A stretch of 47,261 nucleotides of DNA from Candidatus Hydrogenedentes bacterium CG07_land_8_20_14_0_80_42_17. Its GTDB lineage: Bacteria > UBA8481. Below the pieces are notes generated by a model. The model was not told the origin of the DNA. It worked only from the letters and a program-made list of their open reading frames with translations, and searched no databases. The translations under genes were made by a program, and so were the position numbers. Location: the NCBI GenBank assembly GCA_002780065.1, contig PEWQ01000075.1, forward strand, positions 1 through 47,261. Reading direction: 5' to 3'. Below are positions 28,402 to 36,547 of the stretch, piece after piece. The stretch's first letter is position 1. Every line of letters begins with the position of its first letter.

Positions 28402-29406
28402 CTAATGGCAGGACTCTTTCAAGCTATTTTTTATCTTTTCTAATATATCTGCAAGACCCTCAGTTACAGGGGCAATTTCATATTCTATCAGGTCCCCTAT
28501 TAATACTCTGTCCTTACGCTCAAAAGCTTCAATCAATTCCTGCAGTATGCCCGCAATCTCCTGATTTCGCTCTTCAAAGCTCTTTCCTTTGATATCCAAA
28601 TCATGAGAATAATTCGGCAATTCCTTTTTGCATCTATCAACCAAAATAAAAGCCTCTTCTATTGAAGAAATGCACGCCGCGAACTCCTCCATTCCTTTTA
28701 TTGAATCTCCAATAGAAATGTTGATGGCTATATTTTCAAGTTTTTCCGGCAGTTCTCGAATTATAGGCAATTGTTCGGTTATTTCCTCCATTAGGTTACT
28801 GCCTTCTGAAGTTAATGACGCATTTTCTAAAACCAAAGGAAGAGCATGAACTAATCGGTCGCAAAGAAGTGTTAGCGAACTTCCTAGAATACCTGCCAGC
28901 GCCGCGTGATTATTATTTTTCTGAGCCTCTTCGATATGTTCGCGGATGTCGCCAAGTTTAAGAAGGAGTTTAGAAAACTTTTCACCATCGAATTCTAAGT
29001 CGTGGTACGATATGCGGAGAATGCCTTCTACTCGTTTTAATACGTCTTCGCTCCATCGCAATCCATCGACCAATTGTTTTATATCATCTGCTTGAATGCC
29101 GTTATCCTGCATTTTAGGAGCAAGCCTTGCGACTCGGTCAAGATAGTTTCCAAGCTCATGAATTGTTTCGCCGACAAGTAATCGAACGTTCTGAACCTCA
29201 ACATCCATTTTTTTGCAAGAATCTATCGGCGCCGACCGGATAGATTTATCTTCCAAAAAATTTACGGATTTATCATCAAGGCGCAGGCTTACAATTACAC
29301 AGCCTTTACCAGACATCCACTCTTGAAGTCCGTCAATGATTTCACCGAGCGTAGCTTCATTTTCGATTTCATAATCTATAGACTTGCCATTAATATAAAT
29401 ATTCAC
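28402..29406 (-). CDS. Hypothetical protein: beta-grasp-like N-terminus and long helical region, downstream of flagellin
   Basis: MNIYINGKSIDYEIENEATLGEIIDGLQEWMSGKGCVIVSLRLDDKSVNF (small beta-rich domain), remainder helical; GTG start. Confidence 0.5.
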   Translation of the reverse strand: MNIYINGKSIDYEIENEATLGEIIDGLQEWMSGKGCVIVSLRLDDKSVNFLEDKSIRSAPIDSCKKMDVEVQNVRLLVGETIHELGNYLDRVARLAPKMQDNGIQADDIKQLVDGLRWSEDVLKRVEGILRISYHDLEFDGEKFSKLLLKLGDIREHIEEAQKNNNHAALAGILGSSLTLLCDRLVHALPLVLENASLTSEGSNLMEEITEQLPIIRELPEKLENIAINISIGDSIKGMEEFAACISSIEEAFILVDRCKKELPNYSHDLDIKGKSFEERNQEIAGILQELIEAFERKDRVLIGDLIEYEIAPVTEGLADILEKIKNSLKESCH

Positions 29407-29497
29407 GAATAAATGTTAGTTCAAAAAAATTATTGAAGCAAAATATATTTTCAATAATTACGCAGTAATTAAATCGAAAAGAGGTAGCCGCTTCATT

Positions 29498-29530
29498 AAA
29501 AAAAAGGGCGGACGCTTTTTACGTCCGCCC
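29498..29530 (-). terminator. Intrinsic terminator of flagellin
   Basis: Minus strand: GGGCGGACG-TAAAAAG-CGTCCGCCC followed by T8-9. Confidence 0.92.
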
Positions 29531-29568
29531 AAAGTGGGGTCGTTATTGAACCCCGCCATCAACTTCGT

Positions 29569-30435
29569 TTATTGCAGCAACGAAAGTACGACCTGTGGAG
29601 AAATGTTTGCCTGACTCAGAGCCGAGATACCTGTCTGTTGCAGTATCTGGTTCTTCGTGAAGTTCACAATCTCTTCCGCAAAGTCAGCATCTCGTATTCG
29701 TGACTCTGCCGCGGTTATGTTCTCGGTGCTGATTCCGACGAACGCAACAACGTTCTCGAACCGATTTACATAAGCGCCAAGGTCGCCTCTCTGCCGAGAC
29801 ACTGTGTCGACAGCAGATTGAATCAGCGTAATCGCGCTTTCAGCTCCGGCCTGAGTAATTACTCCACCGCTCGTAAGACCGGCAGTGTCGCCTGTTTGCA
29901 AATTGCCCAAAGCTAAACCGGTAATCGAAATCGAAGCAATATTAACTGCAAGGCGTTCGCCTTGATTTGCACCGACCTGAAATACCAGAGAACCAGTTCC
30001 TGAAGCAAACGTGCCATTCAAAAGTATTCTGCCGTTAAACGATGTTGCTGAAGCTTGTCGTCCTATTTCAGCGATTAACTGATTTACTTCGGTCTGGATC
30101 ACTCGACGGTCAACTGTCGTATTTGTGTCGTTGGATGCCTGAACTGCCAATGTCCTTAATCTCTGAAGCATATCCGAGATCTGAGACAATCCACCTTCAG
30201 CAACCTGTATCAACGAAATAGCGTCTTGCGCGTTTCGCTTGGACTGTTCAAGACCATTAACCTGAGTTCGCATTCTTTCCGACACGCCGAATCCTGCCGC
30301 ATCATCTGCCGCACGATTGATACGAAGACCGGAAGAAAGCCGCTCGATAGACTTGTTTAAAGCTCCTGATGTTTGAGTTAGAAGCCTCGACGCAAATAGA
30401 GCCGAGACATTTGTTTTAATTCGTAAACCTGACAT
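29569..30435 (-). CDS. fliC: Flagellin
   Basis: LTQTSGALNKSIERLSSGLRINRAADDAAGFGVSERMRTQVNGLEQSKRNAQDAISLIQVAEGGL...ESRIRDADFAEEIVNFTKNQILQQTGISALSQANISPQVVLSLL. Confidence 0.98.
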   Translation of the reverse strand: MSGLRIKTNVSALFASRLLTQTSGALNKSIERLSSGLRINRAADDAAGFGVSERMRTQVNGLEQSKRNAQDAISLIQVAEGGLSQISDMLQRLRTLAVQASNDTNTTVDRRVIQTEVNQLIAEIGRQASATSFNGRILLNGTFASGTGSLVFQVGANQGERLAVNIASISITGLALGNLQTGDTAGLTSGGVITQAGAESAITLIQSAVDTVSRQRGDLGAYVNRFENVVAFVGISTENITAAESRIRDADFAEEIVNFTKNQILQQTGISALSQANISPQVVLSLLQ

Positions 30436-30439
30436 TTTA

Positions 30440-30455
30440 TCACCCTCCGTGGTGA
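30440..30455 (-). promoter_or_regulatory. Flagellin Shine-Dalgarno hairpin with CsrA-type GGA loop
   Basis: Minus strand TCACC-ACGGAG-GGTGA; CACGGAGG matches CANGGANG and includes the SD GGAGG. Confidence 0.65.
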
Positions 30456-30495
30456 AAAGATATTATCCATCAACCGGATACTCATCTCCGCAGAC

Positions 30496-30513
30496 AATGT
30501 CATCCCTGACATT
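30496..30513 (-). promoter_or_regulatory. Second CsrA-type hairpin in flagellin leader
   Basis: Minus strand AATGTCA-GGGA-TGACATT; CAGGGATG matches CANGGANG. Confidence 0.6.
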
Positions 30514-30582
30514 ATCGTGCGCAGTTCGCCATGGTATCCGCTGAAAGCAACTCGGGGGCCACCCGATTGCTCTTCCGATTTC

Positions 30583-30954
30583 CTACGACTGATCGTTAAA
30601 CAAAAGACCGACAAGTGAACCAAAGGATTGACGCATCTTTGAAATGTCTCCGGGCGGAATCATGCGAACTAATTCGCCTGTATCGCCGTCCGTAACCTTT
30701 ATTACGATCCTCCCAGTTTCCTTGTCGACAGAAAATTGAAGATTCCTGTCAATAGCTTTTGAAACAGAATTGAGTGCGTCAGCAACATCGGACACGGTCT
30801 TTTCGCTCAAACTTTTTTGCTCTTCACTTTTTTCCGAATCGAGTTTTTTTTCAAATTTCTCTTCGGATGGTTGAGCTTTAGTTTTTGGATCAGACCAATC
30901 GATTGCCAATGAACCCGCTACCTCCGGTGTAGATAATTGAAGATTGTCGGCCAT
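30583..30954 (-). CDS. flaG: FlaG-family protein
   Basis: ALNSVSKAIDRNLQFSVDKETGRIVIKVTDGDTGELVRMIPPGDISKMRQSFGSLVGLLFN. Confidence 0.93.
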   Translation of the reverse strand: MADNLQLSTPEVAGSLAIDWSDPKTKAQPSEEKFEKKLDSEKSEEQKSLSEKTVSDVADALNSVSKAIDRNLQFSVDKETGRIVIKVTDGDTGELVRMIPPGDISKMRQSFGSLVGLLFNDQS

Positions 30955-30987
30955 AATATTTCACCTCCTTTCAAAATTACAAAATTG

Positions 30988-31129
30988 CCGCAAAATAAAT
31001 CTAAATTGCGGTTCGCTATACGGATTTTTAGGGATCAACTCAGGAATTTCCTGAGGCGCCTCTACCTCCGTGTAGCAGTCAACCTCTAGCGATAAGCTTC
31101 GGATCCGTCCGAAGTGTATAAAATCGCTA
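30988..31129 (-). promoter_or_regulatory. Structured leader RNA of flaG-fliC with multiple stems and GGA-loop hairpins
   Basis: Minus strand stems: TAGCGAT/ATCGCTA (31123-31129/31087-31093) enclosing CTTCGGA-CGGA-TCCGAAG (31097-31114); CTAC-ACGGAG-GTAG (31062-31075); CTCAGGA-AAT-TCCTGAG (31039-31055); CCGCAA/TTGCGG (31006-31011/30988-30993). Confidence 0.6.
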
Positions 31130-31135
31130 ATTCAC

Positions 31136-31163
31136 TTATCGGATTAATTCAAAGAGAACTTTA
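31136..31163 (-). promoter_or_regulatory. Sigma28 (FliA/SigD)-type promoter
   Basis: Minus strand TAAAGTTC...TCCGATAA: TAAA (31160-31163), 16 nt spacer, TCCGATAA (31136-31143). Confidence 0.75.
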
Positions 31164-31243
31164 GCTTTATTTTTATTTTTTTTCTACAATGTTAAGTATA
31201 TGAAGAATTGCTGCTCTAACTCTAAAAAAATTCAGGTTCGGAA

Positions 31244-32815
31244 ATGAGTAATGAACCGCTTGCAAAAACTCTGGGACTTCTTTCTGCAGAATTAGATATT
31301 TCCAAAAACGGACTTCCAATTCTTTCATCTGGAGCGCAAACTTTTTACAGCAGATATAATCCCAAAGTCGAAGCCGAACGATTTGCTTCAACTATTACTT
31401 CGAAAAAAGTTTGCATAATCGGACTGGGACTTGGATATATCGCAGAGGTGTTAGGCGACAGATTGCAAAGTATTTTATCGTTTGAAGGTGAAAGCGCGCG
31501 TTTGAAAGCCGTAGCTCCTGATTCGTTTCAAAAGTTATTCGATAAGATTAAGGAATTTTCAAACCTTATCGAACTTGAGCGTGCCGCCGCGAATTCAATG
31601 AGTCCCAATGTTTCGTTTGTAATAGAACCGTCGATTGCGAAAGCACCTCAACTTTTTATTCGGCTTCAAGATCTTCTCAAAATGTTTTCGACGCAAATTC
31701 GCTGTGCCGTAATTCATCTGAGGACTGCCGGAGATGTAATACGTTCTCTTCAAGCGGTTCAGAATTTTAAACAACAAAATCCAAATTGGAAGATTACTTT
31801 TATTACTGAAGAGCCTTACGGAGAACTTGCGGAGATGGCGAAAGGTATCGATGAAGTAATTGAAGTTTCAAAAGATGCTTCGGCTATTCCTGAACTGCCA
31901 AGGCAGTTAATTGCATTCAATCTCGGAGCCGAACCTAAAGCCGTTCAAATTCTTTCGAGTTTTAATCCGGTATTCTCCGTAGGCTTTTCAGGAAAAGAAT
32001 TAGCTTTGATAGACGACAGAAACATGAAGCATGCAGAAGAACTCGCGCTTATCCGCAATCGAATGAATCGATACCATTTTTATCAAATGCTTCTCGGTCT
32101 CACGCCATCTTTTGATACTCCGAAACTTAGTTTAGAGTGGAAGCCGCAGGATTATAATGTGGTTCAATTCGGAGCAGGAAGCGGTGCGGAGATCTGGGAT
32201 GCAAAAAGAATTCGACCGGAAATAATCGGAGAAGCAATAAAAAAATATGGCGGGAAGTGGATCGCAGTCGGTTCTAAAGACGAATTTGTGCGCGCACAGA
32301 CTGCCGGGATTGCCGAAGAAGATAATTATTGCGGAAAGACTAATTGGAAAGATCTGGCTGAACTTATTTCAGGAGCGAAAATATATCTGGGACACGATAG
32401 CGGGCCTACTCATCTTTCCTCAGCGCTCGGAGCTCCAACACTTGCGCTCTTCGGATTCACTTCTCCTATACTCAACGAGCCTGTGGGACCGAGAACCTTG
32501 TTACTACAAGCCGACATGCCTTGCGCATTCAGAGGCTGTAAAGTTGCATGTTCGGAAAAAACCTGTGCAAATTCTTTTGACAGCTTCGCAATTATTGCAG
32601 GAATTGATTTACTGCTTGCAAATACTTTATCTGAAAGATTAGATGCGGCGGAGAAGTTAACTGCGAGCGGAATAAGATATTTCATTCCGCAGATTTCAGT
32701 CGAAGATGAAAATCCTTTTAGAAAAGATTTGATCGGCGAGCCTAGAATAGGCTGTCCAATTGATTTACCTCTGGCACTTCTCAGAGAATGGCTGGAACTG
32801 AGAGAGCGTTATTGA
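31244..32815 (+). CDS. Fusion of MAF-like (flagellin glycosylation) N-terminal region and GT9 heptosyltransferase-like domain
   Basis: GLPILSSGAQTFYSRYNPKVEAERFASTITSKKVCIIGLGLGYIAEVL then AVIHLRTAGDVIRSLQAVQNFKQQNPNWKITFITEEPYGEL...YLGHDSGPTHLSSALGAPTLALFGFTSP. Confidence 0.75.
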   Translation: MSNEPLAKTLGLLSAELDISKNGLPILSSGAQTFYSRYNPKVEAERFASTITSKKVCIIGLGLGYIAEVLGDRLQSILSFEGESARLKAVAPDSFQKLFDKIKEFSNLIELERAAANSMSPNVSFVIEPSIAKAPQLFIRLQDLLKMFSTQIRCAVIHLRTAGDVIRSLQAVQNFKQQNPNWKITFITEEPYGELAEMAKGIDEVIEVSKDASAIPELPRQLIAFNLGAEPKAVQILSSFNPVFSVGFSGKELALIDDRNMKHAEELALIRNRMNRYHFYQMLLGLTPSFDTPKLSLEWKPQDYNVVQFGAGSGAEIWDAKRIRPEIIGEAIKKYGGKWIAVGSKDEFVRAQTAGIAEEDNYCGKTNWKDLAELISGAKIYLGHDSGPTHLSSALGAPTLALFGFTSPILNEPVGPRTLLLQADMPCAFRGCKVACSEKTCANSFDSFAIIAGIDLLLANTLSERLDAAEKLTASGIRYFIPQISVEDENPFRKDLIGEPRIGCPIDLPLALLREWLELRERY

Positions 32816-34152
32816 TGAGAACTCTGGTCATACTTCCGAACGCAATCGGCGATGTAATTTGCGGAATTGGAATTGCAAAAAAGTTTCTCGAAGATGGTTC
32901 AGTGACGTGGATTGTAAATTCGTCAGCGGCAGGCGTATTGAAGAATGAAGGATTTGAGCTGATTCATTCCCCTTCGAAATCTGTGCAGAATATGAACAGA
33001 TTCGGCGCGCGAATCGAAACTATGCGCGGAGTTTTAAAAGACTTTCTTTTCGATCTATCGAAATTCGGGAAATGGGACAGAGTAGTGAATCTGCATCTAA
33101 CCAGAGCATCGTCATTGATAGCAGGTGGAGCTAGTGCGCAAGAATACAAAGGTCCTGCATTGAACGATAAAATTATTTCCGATACATGGTCGGACTTTTT
33201 TATCTCTTCAATTACTTTGGGATTGAATCCTCTCTTCGATGTTGCAGAACGTTATTCTATGATTGCAGGATTTAAAGAAATAGTAAGAACTGATTTTCGC
33301 CATAAGCGAATTAAAAATGAAAGACGTATCTGTCTGCATCCGGGCTCAGGCTGGGAAACGAAAAGGCTTTCAGTAAAGCAGGCGGCGGAAATAGCTGACG
33401 GTCTGAACGAATTCGGAGAAGTGGCAATCATCGGTGCTTCGCATGAAGCAGAGATGCTCGATGCAATAAAAAGAGAAATGAAATCCAAGCCGGAAGAATT
33501 CTGCCCGGGAAAAATAGATATTGCTTTGCAACAGATTCTCTCTTCATGCCTTGTCGTCACGACTGATACTTGGGCTCTTCATGCGGCTCGCGCAGCAAGA
33601 ATTCCAACAATCGCCTTACTTGGACCGACGCGTGTTTTTCCATCGAACTCCGGTTTCGCAATTTCGCCGTTTGAAGAGCCGTCATGGAAAGATAAAGATG
33701 ATACTTCCATTAACAAAATAAATTCTCGAGAAGTTGTAAAACTTGCGGAAAGCATTTTAGATGGAACCGAATTGGATTCCGCTGATTTTCAGAATTGCGT
33801 ATGGGATTGCAGAAATGACTTTCCCGCGCCTATAACTCCATTGCCTGATTCCGGAGCGAGAACGGCTCAGAGAATATTTGCATGGGCAAGAGGCAAAGCA
33901 TTCGCTGAAATTGTAAAGAGCATCTTTCCGGAGTTGCCGCAACCCATACTTATGCCGGCAAACCTACTCAAACAAAATTATAGAGAATTGCCTTCAATTG
34001 CAAAATTGAAAGAGAACTCTAATTCAGAGGGCAGAAAAAAGTTTCCGCTTTTTGAAACTACTTTTTCAGGAAAAGATGCTGAAAGAATTCAAAAGAGATG
34101 GATACAAAGAACATTGGAACTGATTTCCGACTTCGAACAAAATAATCGGTAG
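32815..34152 (+). CDS. GT9-family glycosyltransferase
   Basis: MRTLVILPNAIGDVICGIGIAKKF, RICLHPGSGWETKRLSVKQ, VVTTDTWALHAARAARIPTIALLGPTRVFPS; begins at ATG 32815. Confidence 0.8.
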   Translation: MRTLVILPNAIGDVICGIGIAKKFLEDGSVTWIVNSSAAGVLKNEGFELIHSPSKSVQNMNRFGARIETMRGVLKDFLFDLSKFGKWDRVVNLHLTRASSLIAGGASAQEYKGPALNDKIISDTWSDFFISSITLGLNPLFDVAERYSMIAGFKEIVRTDFRHKRIKNERRICLHPGSGWETKRLSVKQAAEIADGLNEFGEVAIIGASHEAEMLDAIKREMKSKPEEFCPGKIDIALQQILSSCLVVTTDTWALHAARAARIPTIALLGPTRVFPSNSGFAISPFEEPSWKDKDDTSINKINSREVVKLAESILDGTELDSADFQNCVWDCRNDFPAPITPLPDSGARTAQRIFAWARGKAFAEIVKSIFPELPQPILMPANLLKQNYRELPSIAKLKENSNSEGRKKFPLFETTFSGKDAERIQKRWIQRTLELISDFEQNNR

Positions 34153-34186
34153 ACATTACTCTACATTTCTGCTAAATATTTACTCA

Positions 34187-34384
34187 CGTAGGTTGCAATC
34201 GTTCTAAGAATGATTGATGAAAAGTTGATGAACTCAGCTTTTTTAGGGAAGACGGTGCGAAGCCGTCGCGGACCCGCCGCTGTAACCATGGACGAAAACC
34301 GCAATGTGCCACTATTCTGAGCTTGTCGAAGAATGGTAAGGCGCGGCGAGTAGGATGATGTGGGAGCCAGAAGACCTGCCTACG
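34187..34384 (+). promoter_or_regulatory. Cobalamin (adenosylcobalamin-type) riboswitch
   Basis: P1 CGTAGG/CCTACG; TTTAGGGAAGACGGTGCGAAGCCGTCGCGGACCCGCCGCTGTAA core; B12-box AGCCAGAAGACCTGCC. Confidence 0.95.
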
Positions 34385-34445
34385 AATTTATTTTTGGCGC
34401 GCGCGTCTCGAGGATAGGACGCGGAGTATGCGGGATTGAACACGG

Positions 34446-34478
34446 AATCCCCGCTTCTATTGGAGCGGGGATTTTTTT
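34446..34478 (+). terminator. Rho-independent terminator forming riboswitch expression platform
   Basis: AATCCCCGCT-tctattgg-AGCGGGGATT + T7, 20 nt before the btuB ATG. Confidence 0.9.
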
Positions 34479-34498
34479 GCGCCCGAGGAGTTACAAAA

Positions 34499-36487
34499 AT
34501 GGTTAGGTTTATTGGTGCAGGTATCGGATTATTGATTCTTTGCTTTTCGGCAGGGGCATACGAAATTCCGACTGACTACGCTGAATATGAAATTTCAGCG
34601 ACAAGGTTGGAAGGATACAAATTGCCTTTATCGAGAACCGGCGCGGCGGTCACCGTCATTAGTCGAGAAGATATAGACAAAAGTGGAGTCACAACAATTC
34701 AAGAACTTCTTGAACGGCATGCCGGATTCAATATTTTTGATGAAAATGGAAATGAGCTCGAACATAAAGTTTCGATGAGAGGGTTCAAAGATGGAAATGA
34801 TATCGTCGTAGTGCTCGACGGAATGAGAATAAACGATCCAAATGGAAATTTTGTCGCATGGAATTTGATACCTTTGGAGTCAATCGATCGAATTGAAGTT
34901 GTGCGCGGCGGAGCTACTTCATTATATGGCCCGTATGCATTGTCAGGTGTCATAAAGATCTGGACTCGAAGAGGTAAAGAAACGAATGGAAGAATTACGA
35001 CAGGTATAAGTTCTCATGCAGGTCGAGATATGACAGTAAGTTGGGGATCAAGTACGGAACGAATCGACGGAAGCATCAATTCGACTGTGCGGCATGGAAA
35101 AGGATATAGAAATAATTCGGATTTTCATTACGAAGATCTTGGCGGAGAATTTGGAATTAGATTAGGTGACGGCAGATATGCAATTCAACTCCAGCGGCAC
35201 GAGGATAAAGTCGGAAGAGCAGGTGAATTAACGGAAGGAGCCATGTTGAGTTCACGGCAACAGACAGTGAAGCCGCTTGATTACGGCGAATTTGACCAAA
35301 CACGAATCGGCCTGTCCGCTCAGCATCCGCTCTTTGAAGGTGAGTTGAATTTGAGATTCAATTACCGCGAAAGAGATAGATTGACTCATTCTACGTCAAT
35401 TATTTTCGGAAACAGAACATTGACCTCAGACGATCTTTTTTCAAGAGCAGGAGTAGTCGAATGGTCTCGAAAATTCGGTAATCACGGCATTTCTCTGCTC
35501 TATGACGAAAAATATGACAATACTCTTGCGATACAGAAGAACGCGGCTACGAATGCAATGATGACGAACCGCACAATTACAGAGCGGACAAAATCCGGCG
35601 CGGCGCGAATCGATCTTGCGCTTGGCTCCGATTGGACTCTGACCGGAACTGCTCGTTACGATAATTTTAGAATATCGAATCGAGATAATCTCGGAGATAC
35701 AACGGCGGATGGTATTCGTAAATTCGATGAGTTCTCGCCAGGAGGCGCGTTGATATGGCATCCCGAGCCTCTCGGAAGAGACGGAAAGTTTTTCGTTTCC
35801 GCATCGCGCGGATATAAACCTCCGAACATATTCGAGCTTTATGCGTTTCCACTATGGGGTTCGAACAAAAATCTCTCACCCGCAAAATCAAAAACTATGG
35901 AAGCCGGCATTTTTATCGACCGTGATAAATTTGATCTTGGAACGACTCTTTTTGAGATTGATATGAAAGACGAAATATATTACGACCCTGCGACAAACAT
36001 GAATCTGAATATTGCTAAGACCGAACGAAAAGGAATTGAAACTTATCTCGGAATCGAGCTCGGAAAAAATCTTTCTCTATCAAGCGAATTGACTTGGATT
36101 GCTGCCAAGACAAAATTAAATCCAACTGCACTCCAAACGGAAGGAAAGCATATTCCTCAGGTGCCCGGCTTTCAATCGAGCACTACTCTTTCATGGGAGC
36201 CTGGTCGCTATTCGCTTGCCGTCACTCACAGGCATGTCGGAAAACAATGGGTGGATTTCGATGATGACAACAACATGTTGCAATTACCGTCTTATGATCT
36301 ATTTGACCTTACAGCATCATATCGTCCTCGCGAGACTGTAAAACTTGAACTCGCTGTAAAAAATATAGGCGGAAAGAAATATGTTTCAAGAGGTATAGAT
36401 TCATTTGACGGTTTCTGGAATCCGACAGTTTATTACAATCCGTCGCCTGAGACAGAATACTATGGTTCATTGACTTGGGAATTCTAA
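34499..36487 (+). CDS. btuB: TonB-dependent receptor, BtuB-like
   Basis: Plug domain YEISATRLEGYKLPLSRTGAAVTVISREDIDKSGVTTIQELLERHAGF..; C-terminal aromatic EF; downstream of cobalamin riboswitch; GAGGAG SD before ATG 34499. Confidence 0.92.
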   Translation: MVRFIGAGIGLLILCFSAGAYEIPTDYAEYEISATRLEGYKLPLSRTGAAVTVISREDIDKSGVTTIQELLERHAGFNIFDENGNELEHKVSMRGFKDGNDIVVVLDGMRINDPNGNFVAWNLIPLESIDRIEVVRGGATSLYGPYALSGVIKIWTRRGKETNGRITTGISSHAGRDMTVSWGSSTERIDGSINSTVRHGKGYRNNSDFHYEDLGGEFGIRLGDGRYAIQLQRHEDKVGRAGELTEGAMLSSRQQTVKPLDYGEFDQTRIGLSAQHPLFEGELNLRFNYRERDRLTHSTSIIFGNRTLTSDDLFSRAGVVEWSRKFGNHGISLLYDEKYDNTLAIQKNAATNAMMTNRTITERTKSGAARIDLALGSDWTLTGTARYDNFRISNRDNLGDTTADGIRKFDEFSPGGALIWHPEPLGRDGKFFVSASRGYKPPNIFELYAFPLWGSNKNLSPAKSKTMEAGIFIDRDKFDLGTTLFEIDMKDEIYYDPATNMNLNIAKTERKGIETYLGIELGKNLSLSSELTWIAAKTKLNPTALQTEGKHIPQVPGFQSSTTLSWEPGRYSLAVTHRHVGKQWVDFDDDNNMLQLPSYDLFDLTASYRPRETVKLELAVKNIGGKKYVSRGIDSFDGFWNPTVYYNPSPETEYYGSLTWEF

Positions 36488-36510
36488 CTAAAGTTCAAAT
36501 TCATGATGCA

Positions 36511-36534
36511 GGGGCGCGCCTATGTGTGCGCCCC
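36511..36534. repeat. Intergenic hairpin between btuB and tonB
   Basis: GGGGCGC-GCCTATGTGT-GCGCCCC. Confidence 0.7.
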
Positions 36535-36547
36535 GTTGGGATGAGAG

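Noticed and set aside
30546-30571. AGCAA-CGGG/CCCG-TTGCT hairpin after flaG as an intrinsic terminator
   Set aside because: No U-tract follows, so termination is not supported; it may be a processing or stability hairpin.
30378-30623. Minus-strand 81-aa ORF spanning the flaG-flagellin junction
   Set aside because: Out of frame with both genes; the region is better explained as a flagellin leader with hairpins.
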